A stretch of 64,000 nt of DNA from Promicromonospora sp. MEB111 (GTDB lineage Bacteria > Actinomycetota > Actinomycetes > Actinomycetales > Cellulomonadaceae). The translations under genes were made by a program, and so were the position numbers. The notes under the pieces are model-generated. The model worked only from the letters and a program-made list of their open reading frames with translations. It made no database searches and was not told where the DNA came from. The stretch covers positions 1 to 64,000 of the forward strand of contig NZ_JARVSD010000014.1 in NCBI RefSeq assembly GCF_030209445.1, read 5' to 3'. Below are positions 8,462-19,069 of the stretch, one piece after another. Position 1 is the first letter of the stretch; the number at the start of each line of letters is the position of its first letter.

Positions 8462-8500
8462 ACCGTAGACGCACCAAGGCGAGGTCGAAAGACATGTCTT
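8462..8500 (-). promoter_or_regulatory. metYX promoter with overlapping 12-bp palindrome
   Basis: On the minus strand, -35 TTCGAC (8484-8489) and -10 TACGGT (8462-8467) are 16 nt apart, and the upstream ORF ATG follows the -10 by 6 nt. A perfect 12-bp palindrome AAGACATGTCTT (8489-8500) abuts the -35 and may be an operator for a sulfur or methionine regulator. Confidence 0.6.
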
Positions 8501-8613
8501 GAATCGTGAGATGCAGAAATGAGACACGGTGGGCGACTCCGGACCCGTGTCGTCCTATGCGTCGTTTTGCCTTCCGGATGCGCACTTCGGATGCTCGGGG
8601 CACATTTGGACCG

Positions 8614-8629
8614 GTAACAACGAAGTGAT
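8614..8629 (+). promoter_or_regulatory. Possible MtrA-type box upstream of NlpC/P60 gene
   Basis: GTAAC (8614-8618), six bases, then GTGAT (8625-8629). This resembles the GTnAC-N6-GnAAC-type boxes reported for the actinobacterial cell-wall regulator MtrA (and GlnR). NlpC/P60 hydrolases are known MtrA targets. The second half-site is imperfect, so the call is weak. Confidence 0.35.
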
Positions 8630-8684
8630 TCACAGGATCCGCGCAAGGCGACACGCCGAAGGGGTGCGGATCGGAAGGGGGATC

Positions 8685-10052
8685 ATGCGACGGATCCACG
8701 CCGTGCTGGCACTCCGGGCCCTCGGGGCCGCGGTCCTCGCCCTCGGGCTGGTGTTCCCGTGGGGTCCTGTCGCCGAGGCGGACCCGCCCGCCGACCCGCC
8801 CTCCGCACAGGACGCGCAGGCCGCCCGGGACGCGGTCGCCGCCGGCACCCTCGACGTCGAGCAGGCCGAGGCCGCGCTCGCGACGCTCCGCTCCGAGCTC
8901 GAGGCGGCGCAGGTCCGCGTGCAGGTCGCGGCAGCCGACTACGCCGAGGCCCAGCAGGCCGTCGAGCAGGCGGAGCAGGCGGTGGCGGAGGCCCGGTCCG
9001 CGGCCGCGAAGGCGCACGAGGGCGAGGTGGCGGCGCGGGGGAGCCTCGCCGAGGTCTACCGGGCGTCGTCGCGCGACGACGGCCTGGGCTCGCTCGGCGT
9101 CGCGCTCCGGGCAGACTCGGTGACCGACATGGTGGGCCGCAGCGCGGCCGAGCGGGCGGTGCAGCGCAAGGTCGGCGGGGCCCTGGCCGGGTACCAGGAC
9201 GCGCGGGCGGCGTCGGAGTCCGCCGACGCACGCTGGACGGCCGCGAAGAAGGAGCTCGACGCGGCGGCCGAGCAGGCCGAGTCGGCGTTCGACACGGCCC
9301 AGGCCGCGGCGGCGGACCTCGAGGCGCGCACCCGGGCGGCCGAGGTGGAGCGGCAGGCGCTGGTGCAGCGGCTCGCGGAGCTGCGGCAGACCAGCGTGCG
9401 GATCGAGCGCGAGCGGGAGGCCGCCCGGGCCGCCGCCGCGGAGTCCGCGCGCGAGGCGGCGGCACGGGCGGAGCTCGAACGGCAGCAGGAGGCCCGGGAC
9501 GCGGCCCGTGCGGAGGCCCGGGCCGAGGAGGCGGAGCCCGCGGAGGAGCCGGGCGGTTCCGGGGACGGCTCCGGTTCGGGCGGTTCCGGGGGCGGCTCCG
9601 GTTCGGGCGGCGGCACGACGTCGGACGAACCGCCGGCGGCCGCGCCTGTCGCCCCGCCCACCTCGGGGGTCTCCGCCGGGTCGGCGGGCCGCGGGATCGG
9701 CGCCGTGACCTGGGCCCGGACCAAGCTGGGCGCGCCGTACCTGCTCGGCGCCGCAGGGCCGACGTCGTACGACTGCTCGGGCCTGACGATGATGTCGTGG
9801 GCGAGCCAGGGCGTGGACATCACGCGGACGTCGCGCTCGCAGTACCTGGCGGTCGGCAAGGTGGGCTACGGGGCGCTGCGCCCCGGTGACCTCATCTTCT
9901 ACGGGTCGAACCCGAGCGACCCGTCGACGATCTACCACGTCGCCATGTACACGGGCGGCGGCATGATGATCGAGGCGACGCTGCCGGGGCACCCGTTGTC
10001 GGAGAACCCGCTGCGGCTGACGAGCGCGATGCCCTACGCGGGGCGGCCGTAG
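8685..10052 (+). CDS. Secreted NlpC/P60-family peptidoglycan hydrolase with coiled-coil region
   Basis: Predicted cell-wall endopeptidase of 455 residues, RipA-like in layout. The start at 8685 has GGAAGGGGG just upstream and gives a clear signal peptide (about 1-33, cut near VAEAD). Residues 40-285 are Ala/Glu/Arg-rich heptad-like coiled coil, residues 286-325 a Gly/Ser/Pro linker, and 335-455 the NlpC/P60 domain with catalytic Cys364 in YDCSGL and His418 in IYHVAMY. The coiled coil probably blocks or positions the catalytic domain until division, as in other actinobacterial P60 proteins. A hairpin terminator follows directly, shared with convergent ppa. Confidence 0.93.
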   Translation: MRRIHAVLALRALGAAVLALGLVFPWGPVAEADPPADPPSAQDAQAARDAVAAGTLDVEQAEAALATLRSELEAAQVRVQVAAADYAEAQQAVEQAEQAVAEARSAAAKAHEGEVAARGSLAEVYRASSRDDGLGSLGVALRADSVTDMVGRSAAERAVQRKVGGALAGYQDARAASESADARWTAAKKELDAAAEQAESAFDTAQAAAADLEARTRAAEVERQALVQRLAELRQTSVRIEREREAARAAAAESAREAAARAELERQQEARDAARAEARAEEAEPAEEPGGSGDGSGSGGSGGGSGSGGGTTSDEPPAAAPVAPPTSGVSAGSAGRGIGAVTWARTKLGAPYLLGAAGPTSYDCSGLTMMSWASQGVDITRTSRSQYLAVGKVGYGALRPGDLIFYGSNPSDPSTIYHVAMYTGGGMMIEATLPGHPLSENPLRLTSAMPYAGRP

Positions 10053-10056
10053 ACGA

Positions 10057-10096
10057 GTCAGGCGCACAGGTCACCGGGGTGACCTGTGCGCCTGAC
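10057..10096. terminator. Bidirectional hairpin terminator between NlpC/P60 gene and ppa
   Basis: Perfect 19-nt arms 10057-10075 and 10078-10096 lie in the 65-bp gap between two convergent genes, starting 4 bp after the P60 stop. No strong U-tract follows, as is common in actinobacteria. Confidence 0.75.
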
Positions 10097-10117
10097 ACGA
10101 GTGGGGTGCGGGCTTGC

Positions 10118-10618
10118 TCAGTGCTTGTCGTAGTAGCCCGTGTCCTTGGCGCGCTGGATCGAGCGGACGATCTCCGCCTCGGCGTCGGCGCGGCCCACCC
10201 AGTGGGCGCCCTCGACGGACTTGCCGGGCTCCAGGTCCTTGTAGACCTCGAAGAAGTGCTGGATCTCCAGGCGGTGGAAGTCCGAGACGTCGTCGATGTC
10301 CTGGCGCCACGCCGCGCGCTGGTCACCGGTCGGCACGCACAGCACCTTGTCGTCGCCGCCGGCCTCGTCGCGCATGCGGAACATGCCGAGCGCGCGGCAC
10401 CTGATCAGGCAGCCGGGGAACGTGGGCTCCTCCAGCAGCACGAGCGCGTCCAGGGGGTCGCCGTCCTCGCCGAGGGTGCCCTCGATGAAGCCGTAGTCGT
10501 CCGGGTAGCGCGTCGAGGTGAAGAGCATGCGGTCGAGGCGGATGCGTCCGGTCTCGTGATCCACCTCGTACTTGTTCCGCTGACCCTTGGGGATCTCGAT
10601 CGTGACGTCGAACTCCAC
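10118..10618 (-). CDS. ppa: Inorganic pyrophosphatase
   Basis: Soluble family I pyrophosphatase, 166 residues, hydrolysing pyrophosphate released by biosynthesis. Signature residues are present: [14 protein letters not shown] at the N-terminus, the acidic metal-binding motif GDPLDALV and the C-terminal AxxIVxxSIxR-like helix. I start it at the GTG at 10618, which gives VEFDVTIEI, the usual N-terminus, with GGAG about 11 nt upstream; the frame is open to 10753 but that part is not conserved. It is divergent from dacB, as in M. tuberculosis, where the two genes are also neighbours. Confidence 0.95.
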   Translation of the reverse strand: MEFDVTIEIPKGQRNKYEVDHETGRIRLDRMLFTSTRYPDDYGFIEGTLGEDGDPLDALVLLEEPTFPGCLIRCRALGMFRMRDEAGGDDKVLCVPTGDQRAAWRQDIDDVSDFHRLEIQHFFEVYKDLEPGKSVEGAHWVGRADAEAEIVRSIQRAKDTGYYDKH

Positions 10619-10895
10619 GCCGATGTGCTCCAGTTCTCGATGATGGTCGCCGAAGTGTCTTACCGCGGCGGCGGTCTTGCGCCTGTCCAGTGTGCCATGT
10701 GTCGTGTATCCCGACCGTGACCTGTGGTCAGAACCACTGTCCGTGTTCGGCATAATTCGCAGCGTGCGCGACGCGCGCGGGAATCGACGGCATGCGTGGG
10801 TGAAATTTCCCGTGAATCGCCGCTGTCGTACACGCCGCGTGTTTGCCGCGACTAGAGTTGGCGATGGCTTTCACGTGACGATCGAGAGGATGCCC

Positions 10896-12326
10896 ATGGA
10901 GTGGGGGTTGCGCTCCGGCGCTGCCGTCGCCGCGGTCGTCGCACTGTTCGGTGGGTACCTGGTGGCGGACGCGTACGACATGGTCCCCGGCATGCTCACG
11001 ACCGCCGCGCCCTGGCCCGAGCCGAGTCCCTTCCCGTCCGCCCCCGGGGCGGTCGACGGGCCCGCACCGGTCGCGCTCCTGGAGGACCTCCCGGACGACG
11101 CCCCGGTGCCGGACAGCGTGGAGATGCAGCGCCTGGTCAGCGACCTCGCCAAGGACAAGCGGCTCGGCTCCCGCGTGGGCGTCGTCGTGGCGGACGGCGC
11201 GACCGGCCAGGTGCTCGGCTCGTCGAGCCCGGACAAGCTCATGACCCCTGCCTCGACGCAAAAGCTGTTCACCGGCGTCGCCGCGCTCACGTCGTCCATC
11301 GCGAACAGCACGCTGGACACCAAGGCCGTGCTCGTGGACGACAACACGGTGGTGCTGGTCGGGGGCGGCGACATGATGCTGTCCGAGGGCAAGGGCGACC
11401 CAAACGCGGTTAACGGGCGGGCCGGGCTGGCCGATCTCGCCCAGCAGGTCGCCGCCAAGATCAAGGTCACAGGCGACACCGAGGTGCGGGTCGCGCTCGA
11501 CGACACGCTCTTCACCGGTGACGAGATCGCGCCGACCGTCGCCAGCCCCGACATCGCGGCGGGCTACATCGCGCCCGTCTCGTCGGTCGGGATCAACGTG
11601 GGCCTGCTGTCCGACGGCTACACCGACAACGGTCCCCGCGCGTCCGACCCGGGCAAGTACGCCGCCGAGGCGTTCTCCGCGGCCCTGGAGGACCAGGGCC
11701 TCACGACTGCCGGGGCCGTGGTGGACGAGAACGCCCCGGACGACGCACGCGTGCTCGGCGAGGTCAGCTCGGCCCCGCTCGCGGAGGTCGTCGGGTTCGC
11801 CATGCAGTACTCGGACAACACGATCACCGAGGTGCTCGGGCGGCTCGTCGCGGTGGACGTCGGCCTGCCGGGCTCCAACGACGGCGCCACGCAGGCCGTG
11901 ATCGCCGCCGCGAAGGACCTCGGCGTCGACATGACCGGCGCGCGCCTGCGGGACTGCTCCGGGCTCGGGGACGGCTCCTACCTGAGCGGGCAGCAGCTCG
12001 TCGACCTGCTCGGGGTCATGGTCGACCCGGCGAACCCCTCGCTGCGCAGCGAGGCAGCCGGCATGCCCATCGCGGGGCTGACGGGGACGCTCGCGGACAG
12101 CCATGGCCGGTTCACGGGCGACAACCCCGCCCGTGGGCTCGCGCGGGCCAAGACCGGGAGCCTGCCCAAGGTGCGGGCGCTCGCCGGGACGGTGATCACC
12201 GCCGACGACCGGCTGCTCGTCTTCTCCGTGCTCGCCGACTCGATCCCGGCCAAGCAGACGGTGGGCGCCACGTCCATCTACGACAGCTTCGTCGGAGACC
12301 TCGCGGCGTACTCCGTCCAGGGCTGA
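10896..12326 (+). CDS. dacB: D-alanyl-D-alanine carboxypeptidase/endopeptidase, PBP4 (DacB) family
   Basis: Class C low-molecular-weight penicillin-binding protein of 476 residues that trims or cuts peptidoglycan cross-links. The N-terminal hydrophobic segment (about 8-26) is a signal or anchor. The three serine-hydrolase motifs are in order: STQK with Ser120 and Lys123, SDN at 306-308, and KTG at 419-421. The region between the first two motifs holds the inserted domains typical of PBP4. I choose the ATG at 10896 with AGAGG 6 nt upstream; an ATG at 10890 and a GTG at 10875 are alternatives. The following metalloprotease begins 33 bp later with its own -10 element. Confidence 0.93.
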   Translation: MEWGLRSGAAVAAVVALFGGYLVADAYDMVPGMLTTAAPWPEPSPFPSAPGAVDGPAPVALLEDLPDDAPVPDSVEMQRLVSDLAKDKRLGSRVGVVVADGATGQVLGSSSPDKLMTPASTQKLFTGVAALTSSIANSTLDTKAVLVDDNTVVLVGGGDMMLSEGKGDPNAVNGRAGLADLAQQVAAKIKVTGDTEVRVALDDTLFTGDEIAPTVASPDIAAGYIAPVSSVGINVGLLSDGYTDNGPRASDPGKYAAEAFSAALEDQGLTTAGAVVDENAPDDARVLGEVSSAPLAEVVGFAMQYSDNTITEVLGRLVAVDVGLPGSNDGATQAVIAAAKDLGVDMTGARLRDCSGLGDGSYLSGQQLVDLLGVMVDPANPSLRSEAAGMPIAGLTGTLADSHGRFTGDNPARGLARAKTGSLPKVRALAGTVITADDRLLVFSVLADSIPAKQTVGATSIYDSFVGDLAAYSVQG

Positions 12327-12347
12327 CGCGCGACCACCCCTGGCCGT

Positions 12348-12353
12348 TACCGT
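12348..12353 (+). promoter_or_regulatory. -10 element TACCGT, leaderless start of metalloprotease
   Basis: TACCGT followed by six bases and the GTG at 12360; no Shine-Dalgarno sequence is present. Confidence 0.5.
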
Positions 12354-12359
12354 GGTCCG

Positions 12360-13445
12360 GTGACCCAGGCCTCAACCACCCCTCAGATCGTCGACTGGTC
12401 GGCGGCTGCCCAGATCGCGGCACGCCTCGCCGCGCCCGGGCCCCGCGCCGACCGCGACGAGCTCGACGCCCTGGTCAGCGGCCTGCGGACGGCGGCGGGC
12501 GACGCCGTCGGGCATGTGCTGGAGACCACGCGCATGGCACCGGCCGCCCCGGGCGCCGGCGGCACGGCGCTGAGCCCGGTCGCGGTGGTGGACCGGGCGA
12601 CCTGGGCCCGCGCGAACACGCAGTCGATGGCCGTCATGACGGACGGGATCGGCGCCGTCGTCGCCGAGGTCTCCAGGAGCGCCACCTCGGCCGGCGCCCA
12701 GATGGCCGGCGCCGCCGAGATCGGGGCGGTGCTCGCCCTGCTCAGCGGGCGCGTGCTGGGCCAGTTCGACCCCTACTCCGGACCTGGCCGCCTGCTCCTC
12801 GTCGCCCCCAACGTGCTGCAGGCCGAGCGCGCGCTGGAGGTCCCGGTGCGGGACTTCCGCCTGTGGGTCTGCCTGCACGAGCAGACGCACGCCCTCCAGT
12901 TCGCCGCGGCGCCCTGGCTGTCGGGGCACCTGAGCGGCCGCACCCGGGGCCTGGTCACGGGCATGGCCCGGACCTCGGCCGAGCTGGCCAAGGCCCGGTT
13001 CGACCGGAAGATCGCCGTGATCGGGCGGAGCGTGCTCGACGCCCTCCGCGGCGAGGGCGGCACCATCATGGACGGCGTGCTCACGCACGACCAGAAGGCC
13101 GAGCTCGCCGACATCACCGCCGTCATGGCCCTCCTGGAGGGGCACGCCGACGTGATGATGGACGCCGTCGGGCCGCGGGTCGTGCCGTCCGTGCGGCGCA
13201 TCCGCGCGAAGTTCGAGCGGCGGCGCGACGGCGAGGGGCGCAGCACCTTCGACGTCGTCGTGCAGAAGCTGCTCGGCATGGAGGCCAAGCTCGCCCAGTA
13301 CCGCGACGGGGCCGCGTTCGTGCGGTCCGTGGAGCGGGCCGTGGGGCGCGAGGGGCTCAACGCCGTGTGGGCCGGGCCCGAGAACCTGCCGACCGCCCGG
13401 GAGATCGCCGACGCCCGCGCGTGGGTGCGCCGGGTGCACGGCTGA
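12360..13445 (+). CDS. Zinc-dependent metalloprotease, DUF2342 family
   Basis: 361-residue zincin-like protein of the actinobacterial DUF2342 family, often labelled F420-biosynthesis-associated. The zinc motif HEQTH (His173-Glu174-His177) is followed about 110 residues later by [11 protein letters not shown], whose Glu is a good third ligand. The N-terminal 150 residues are helical. No signal peptide is apparent, so it is cytoplasmic or loosely membrane-bound. The genes ppa-dacB-this-tilS-hpt occur in the same order in M. tuberculosis (the Rv3626c position). The real substrate is unknown; a link to F420 is only annotation tradition. Confidence 0.88.
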   Translation: MTQASTTPQIVDWSAAAQIAARLAAPGPRADRDELDALVSGLRTAAGDAVGHVLETTRMAPAAPGAGGTALSPVAVVDRATWARANTQSMAVMTDGIGAVVAEVSRSATSAGAQMAGAAEIGAVLALLSGRVLGQFDPYSGPGRLLLVAPNVLQAERALEVPVRDFRLWVCLHEQTHALQFAAAPWLSGHLSGRTRGLVTGMARTSAELAKARFDRKIAVIGRSVLDALRGEGGTIMDGVLTHDQKAELADITAVMALLEGHADVMMDAVGPRVVPSVRRIRAKFERRRDGEGRSTFDVVVQKLLGMEAKLAQYRDGAAFVRSVERAVGREGLNAVWAGPENLPTAREIADARAWVRRVHG

Positions 13446-13447
13446 CC

Positions 13448-14629
13448 GTGGCCAGGGTCGACCCCGCCGTCGCCGCGGCCCGTACCGCGGTCCGCGCGGC
13501 GCTGTCCGGCCTTGGCCCGGACGACCTCGTGCTCGTCGCCTGCTCCGGCGGCGCCGACAGCCTCGCCCTCGCCGCGGCGGTGGCCTTCGAGGCCGGCCGC
13601 GTCGGGCGGTCGGTGCGGTCGCGCGGGCACGCCGTCCGGGCGGGCGCGGTGGTCGTGGACCACGGGCTGCAGGCGGGGTCCGCCGAGGTCGCCGCCCGCG
13701 CCGCCGAGCAGTGCCGCGCCCTGGGCCTGGACCCGGTGCTGGTGCGGCGCCCCGATCGGCCGGCCGGGACGAGCTCCGCCGGGCCCGAGGCCGCCGCCCG
13801 CGCGATGCGGTACGGCGCGTTCGAGGAGGTGGCCGCCGAGACCGGCGCCCGCCGCGTGCTGCTCGGGCACACCCTCGACGACCAGGCGGAACAGGTGCTG
13901 CTCGGCCTCGCGCGCGGCGCCGGTGCCCGGTCGCTCGCCGGGATGCCGCGCGAGCGGGGCGTCTTCCGCAGGCCCTTCCTCGGGCTGCGCCGCGCGCAGA
14001 CCGAGGCGGTCTGCGCGGCGTCAGGCCTCGGCTTCTGGACCGACCCGACCAACCTGCTGCCCGACGCCGGGCCGGGCGCAGCGCCTGCCGACGGGCCGGG
14101 CGACGGCGGGTTCACGCCGCTGCGCTCGCAGGTGCGGGGGCGGGTGCTGCCGGTGCTCGAGGAGACGCTCGGGCCGGGCGTCGCCGAGGCCCTCGCGCGC
14201 ACGGCGGACCAGGCCCGGGACGACGCGGACCTGCTGGACTCCCTCGCTGCTGACCTCCTGGCGCGGGCGGGAGCGGCGGCGCAGGAAGAGCCGGCGGCAG
14301 CCGGGGCGGCGGCGCAGGACGCCTCGGGGGCCGAACCCGGCGAGCACGCCCTCGACGTCGACGTCCTCGCGCGGGCCCACCCGGCCCTGCGGCGCCGGGC
14401 CCTGCGGCTCGCGGCGCTCGCGGCCGGCTGCCGGCCCGCGGACACCACCACGCGGCACGTCGACGCGCTCGACGCGTTCGTCGTGTCCTGGAGCGGTCAG
14501 GGCCCGGCCGGGCTCCCGGGCGGCGCACGGGCACGTCGTGCGTGTGGCAGGCTTTTCCTGCGCGCCGCGCCGACCGGGACCTCGGACGGCTGGACCGGCG
14601 TCAGACCCCCCACAACGACTCAGGAGTGA
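13448..14629 (+). CDS. tilS: tRNA(Ile)-lysidine synthetase
   Basis: ATP-dependent enzyme that turns the CAU-anticodon wobble cytidine of tRNA-Ile2 into lysidine, essential for reading AUA. The PP-loop SGGADS is at residues 33-38, followed by [11 protein letters not shown] and [12 protein letters not shown]. The GTG start at 13448 lies 2 bp after the metalloprotease stop, indicating translational coupling. The C-terminal part, including an Ala/Glu-rich insert near 275-300, is poorly conserved, as usual. It ends 3 bp before hpt, and the hpt ribosome site CAGGAG lies inside its last codons. Confidence 0.93.
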   Translation: MARVDPAVAAARTAVRAALSGLGPDDLVLVACSGGADSLALAAAVAFEAGRVGRSVRSRGHAVRAGAVVVDHGLQAGSAEVAARAAEQCRALGLDPVLVRRPDRPAGTSSAGPEAAARAMRYGAFEEVAAETGARRVLLGHTLDDQAEQVLLGLARGAGARSLAGMPRERGVFRRPFLGLRRAQTEAVCAASGLGFWTDPTNLLPDAGPGAAPADGPGDGGFTPLRSQVRGRVLPVLEETLGPGVAEALARTADQARDDADLLDSLAADLLARAGAAAQEEPAAAGAAAQDASGAEPGEHALDVDVLARAHPALRRRALRLAALAAGCRPADTTTRHVDALDAFVVSWSGQGPAGLPGGARARRACGRLFLRAAPTGTSDGWTGVRPPTTTQE

Positions 14630-14632
14630 CTC

Positions 14633-15187
14633 GTGGACAAGTCCGACGTCGGATCCGACCTCGCAGAGGTGCTGCTCACCGAGGAGCAGCTCAGCAAGAA
14701 GCTGGACGAGATGGCCGCCCAGATCGACGCGGACTACGCGGGCAAGGACCTGCTCCTGGTCGGTGTGCTCAAGGGCGCGGTCATGGTGATGGCCGACCTG
14801 TCCCGTCGTCTGCACCACAAGGCCCAGATGGACTGGATGGCCGTGTCGTCCTACGGCTCGGGCACCAAGTCCTCCGGGGTGGTGCGCATCCTGATGGACC
14901 TCCGGTCCGACCTGACGGGTCGCAACGTGCTCATCGTCGAGGACGTCATCGACTCGGGTCTCACGCTGTCCTGGCTGGTGTCGAACCTCCGCTCGCGCGG
15001 CCCCGAGTCGGTCGAGATCGCCTCGATGCTCCGCAAGCCGGACGCCGCGCAGGCCGATGTCGACGTGAAGTACCTCGGCTACGACATCCCGAACGAGTTC
15101 GTGGTGGGCTACGGCCTGGACTACGCCGAGAACTATCGCAACCTGCCGTTCGTTGCCACCCTGGCACCGCACGTCTACGGCGGCTGA
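14633..15187 (+). CDS. hpt: Hypoxanthine phosphoribosyltransferase
   Basis: Purine salvage enzyme, 184 residues, converting hypoxanthine or guanine plus PRPP to IMP or GMP. The PRPP-binding loop is VLIVEDVIDSGLTL, and the N-terminal LLLVGVLKGAVMVMADL and C-terminal FVVGYGLDYAENYRNLPFV blocks are typical of HPRT. GTG start at 14633, tightly coupled to tilS. The tilS-hpt-ftsH order is conserved in many Gram-positive bacteria. Confidence 0.96.
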   Translation: MDKSDVGSDLAEVLLTEEQLSKKLDEMAAQIDADYAGKDLLLVGVLKGAVMVMADLSRRLHHKAQMDWMAVSSYGSGTKSSGVVRILMDLRSDLTGRNVLIVEDVIDSGLTLSWLVSNLRSRGPESVEIASMLRKPDAAQADVDVKYLGYDIPNEFVVGYGLDYAENYRNLPFVATLAPHVYGG

Positions 15188-15323
15188 TCGGTGCCCGTCC
15201 CGGGCGGTTCGTCGCGTCCGGGCGAGTGTGGTGCAGGAGTCACATGCTCTGGGCGAACACTCGGGGCTCCTCTCAGGGAGACCATGTAGTTTCGACGGAT
15301 ACATACTGCGCGAGCGGAGGGAA

Positions 15324-15341
15324 ACGGGGCCTAGTCCCCGT
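15324..15341 (+). promoter_or_regulatory. ftsH: Small hairpin in the ftsH translation-initiation region
   Basis: ACGGGG (15324-15329) and CCCCGT (15336-15341) can pair across a six-base loop ending 5 nt before the ATG. The only purine-rich ribosome site, CGGAGG, lies just upstream of the stem, so folding would bring it close to the start codon, or melting could tune translation. The purpose is speculative. Confidence 0.35.
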
Positions 15342-15346
15342 CGCCG

Positions 15347-17386
<2,040 letters not shown>

Positions 17387-17399
17387 CCGGAGCACCACG

Positions 17400-18023
17400 A
17401 TGACCGACGGGTCTGTCACACCCCTGTCGACGCCCGTGCGGCGTGCGGCGGACATCCCGCCGTACGACGCCGCACGGGCCGAGGCGGCAGTACGCGAGTT
17501 CCTCCTCGCCGTCGGCGAGGACCCCGAGCGCGAGGGCCTGCGCGAGACGCCGGCCCGCGTCGCCCGGGCGTACCGGGAGATCTTCGCGGGCTTGCGCCAG
17601 GAGCCCGAGGAGGTGCTGACCACCACCTTCGACCTCGGGCACGAGGAGATGGTGCTGGTCAAGGACATCGAGGTGTACTCCACCTGCGAGCACCACCTGG
17701 TGCCGTTCCACGGCGTCGCGCACGTGGGGTACATCCCGAACGTGGACGGCCGCATCACGGGGCTGAGCAAGCTGGCCCGGCTGGTCGAGGTCTACGCGCG
17801 CCGCCCGCAGGTGCAGGAGCGCATGACCACGCAGATCGCGGACTCCCTGGTGGAGATCCTCGAACCGCGTGGCGTGCTCGTGGTGGTCCAGTGCGAGCAC
17901 CTGTGCATGTCGATGCGCGGCGTGCGCAAGCCCGGCTCGCGCACGATCACCTCGGCGGTGCGCGGCGTCATGCGGGACGGTGCGACGCGAGCCGAGGCGA
18001 TGAGCCTCATCCTCGGGAAGTGA
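17400..18023 (+). CDS. folE: GTP cyclohydrolase I
   Basis: First enzyme of tetrahydrofolate synthesis, converting GTP to dihydroneopterin triphosphate; 207 residues. The zinc site is formed by Cys96 and His99 in [12 protein letters not shown] and by Cys169 in [28 protein letters not shown] is the conserved substrate-loop block. It starts 13 bp after ftsH with GGAG upstream and overlaps folP by four bases (GTGA), indicating translational coupling. Confidence 0.97.
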   Translation: MTDGSVTPLSTPVRRAADIPPYDAARAEAAVREFLLAVGEDPEREGLRETPARVARAYREIFAGLRQEPEEVLTTTFDLGHEEMVLVKDIEVYSTCEHHLVPFHGVAHVGYIPNVDGRITGLSKLARLVEVYARRPQVQERMTTQIADSLVEILEPRGVLVVVQCEHLCMSMRGVRKPGSRTITSAVRGVMRDGATRAEAMSLILGK

Positions 18024-19069
18024 CGGTGTCCGCCAACGTGCGACACAGCGCCCGGGACGCTCGGGTGCAGGGCCTGCCGGAGCTGTCCGGGACGGGCCGC
18101 ACCCTGGTGATGGGCGTGGTCAACGTCACTCCGGACTCGTTCTCCGACGGCGGCGAGTGGTTCGAGCCCTCCGCCGCCGTCGCGCACGGGCTGGAGCTGC
18201 TCGGCGAGGGTGCGGACATCCTCGACGTGGGCGGCGAGTCTACGCGGCCGGGGTCCGTCCGGGTGCCGCAGGACCAGGAGCTGGCGCGGGTGCTGCCCGT
18301 GATCGAGCAGCTCGCCGCGCGCGGCGCCGTCGTGAGCGTGGACACCACGCGGGCGGCCGTCGCCGAGCGGGCGGTGGCCGCCGGCGCCCGCATCGTGAAC
18401 GACGTCTCGGGCGGCCTCGCCGACCCCGAGATGGGGCGCGCGGTCGCCGAGACCGGCGCCGCGTACGTGGCGATGCACTGGCGCGGGCACGCCGACGTCA
18501 TGGACGACCTCGAGGTGTACGACGACGTCGTGGCCGACGTCCGCGACGAGCTCGCGGCGCGCATGGCCGCGCTGCACGACGACGGGGTCCGGCCCGAGCA
18601 GCTGATCCTCGACCCGGGGCTCGGCTTCGCCAAGGCCGGCGTGCTCAACTGGCCGCTGCTGGCCCACCTCGACGCGCTGCACGAGCTCGGCCGTCCGGTG
18701 CTCGTCGGCGCGTCCCGCAAGCGGTTCCTCGGCCACCTGCTCGCCGACCCGTCGGGGCGCCCGGCGCCGCCGCGGGCGCGCGACGACGCGACGGCCGCCG
18801 TCTCGGCGCTGTCGGCCGCCGCAGGTGCCTGGTGCGTGCGCGTGCACACCGTCCGGGCGAGCGTCGACGCCGCCAAGGTCGCCGCCGCATGGTCCGCCGC
18901 GGGCGGCGCGGCCCGGGTAGGGTCACCGGGTACCTCTTCCCCATCCGCACCGGAGGCATTGACTTCCACCGTGGCCTTGACCACAGAATCGTGGACGGCC
19001 GGGGGACAAGACATGCCAACCTGGCAGGATTCCGGTGCACGCAACGACGATGGGGGAGGACCACGGTGA
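18020..19069 (+). CDS. folP: Dihydropteroate synthase with extended C-terminal tail
   Basis: Joins dihydropterin pyrophosphate with p-aminobenzoate; target of sulfonamides. Signatures: [43 protein letters not shown] and [10 protein letters not shown] start it at the GTG that overlaps the folE stop (18020-18023); a GTG at 18026 is an alternative. At 349 residues it is longer than the usual 270-290: the last 60 or so residues after the final TIM-barrel helix are Gly/Ser/Thr-rich and probably disordered. Its stop overlaps the folB start by four bases. Confidence 0.95.
   Translation: MTVSANVRHSARDARVQGLPELSGTGRTLVMGVVNVTPDSFSDGGEWFEPSAAVAHGLELLGEGADILDVGGESTRPGSVRVPQDQELARVLPVIEQLAARGAVVSVDTTRAAVAERAVAAGARIVNDVSGGLADPEMGRAVAETGAAYVAMHWRGHADVMDDLEVYDDVVADVRDELAARMAALHDDGVRPEQLILDPGLGFAKAGVLNWPLLAHLDALHELGRPVLVGASRKRFLGHLLADPSGRPAPPRARDDATAAVSALSAAAGAWCVRVHTVRASVDAAKVAAAWSAAGGAARVGSPGTSSPSAPEALTSTVALTTESWTAGGQDMPTWQDSGARNDDGGGPR

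Larger units (their letters stand above)
8262..8684. other. 423-bp divergent intergenic region between metY and the NlpC/P60 gene
   Basis: Contains, on the minus strand, a promoter, a leaderless short ORF ending Cys-Cys-Cys-stop and about 170 nt of leader to metY. The leader has complementary segments GCGCACG and CGTGCGC flanking a CGGCCG-containing loop, which could form an attenuator stem. On the plus strand it holds the promoter region of the NlpC/P60 gene with a possible MtrA-type box. I could not recognise a SAM or c-di-AMP riboswitch in it. Confidence 0.7.

Noticed and set aside
8500-8684. c-di-AMP (ydaO-type) riboswitch before the NlpC/P60 gene
   Set aside because: Common before such genes in actinobacteria, but I could not match its conserved core here and the region is short.
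8262-10067. 600-codon N-terminal extension of the metY frame across the NlpC/P60 gene
   Set aside because: Conserved MetY sequence starts at 8261, and the extension is antisense to the P60 hydrolase and spans the attenuator leader.
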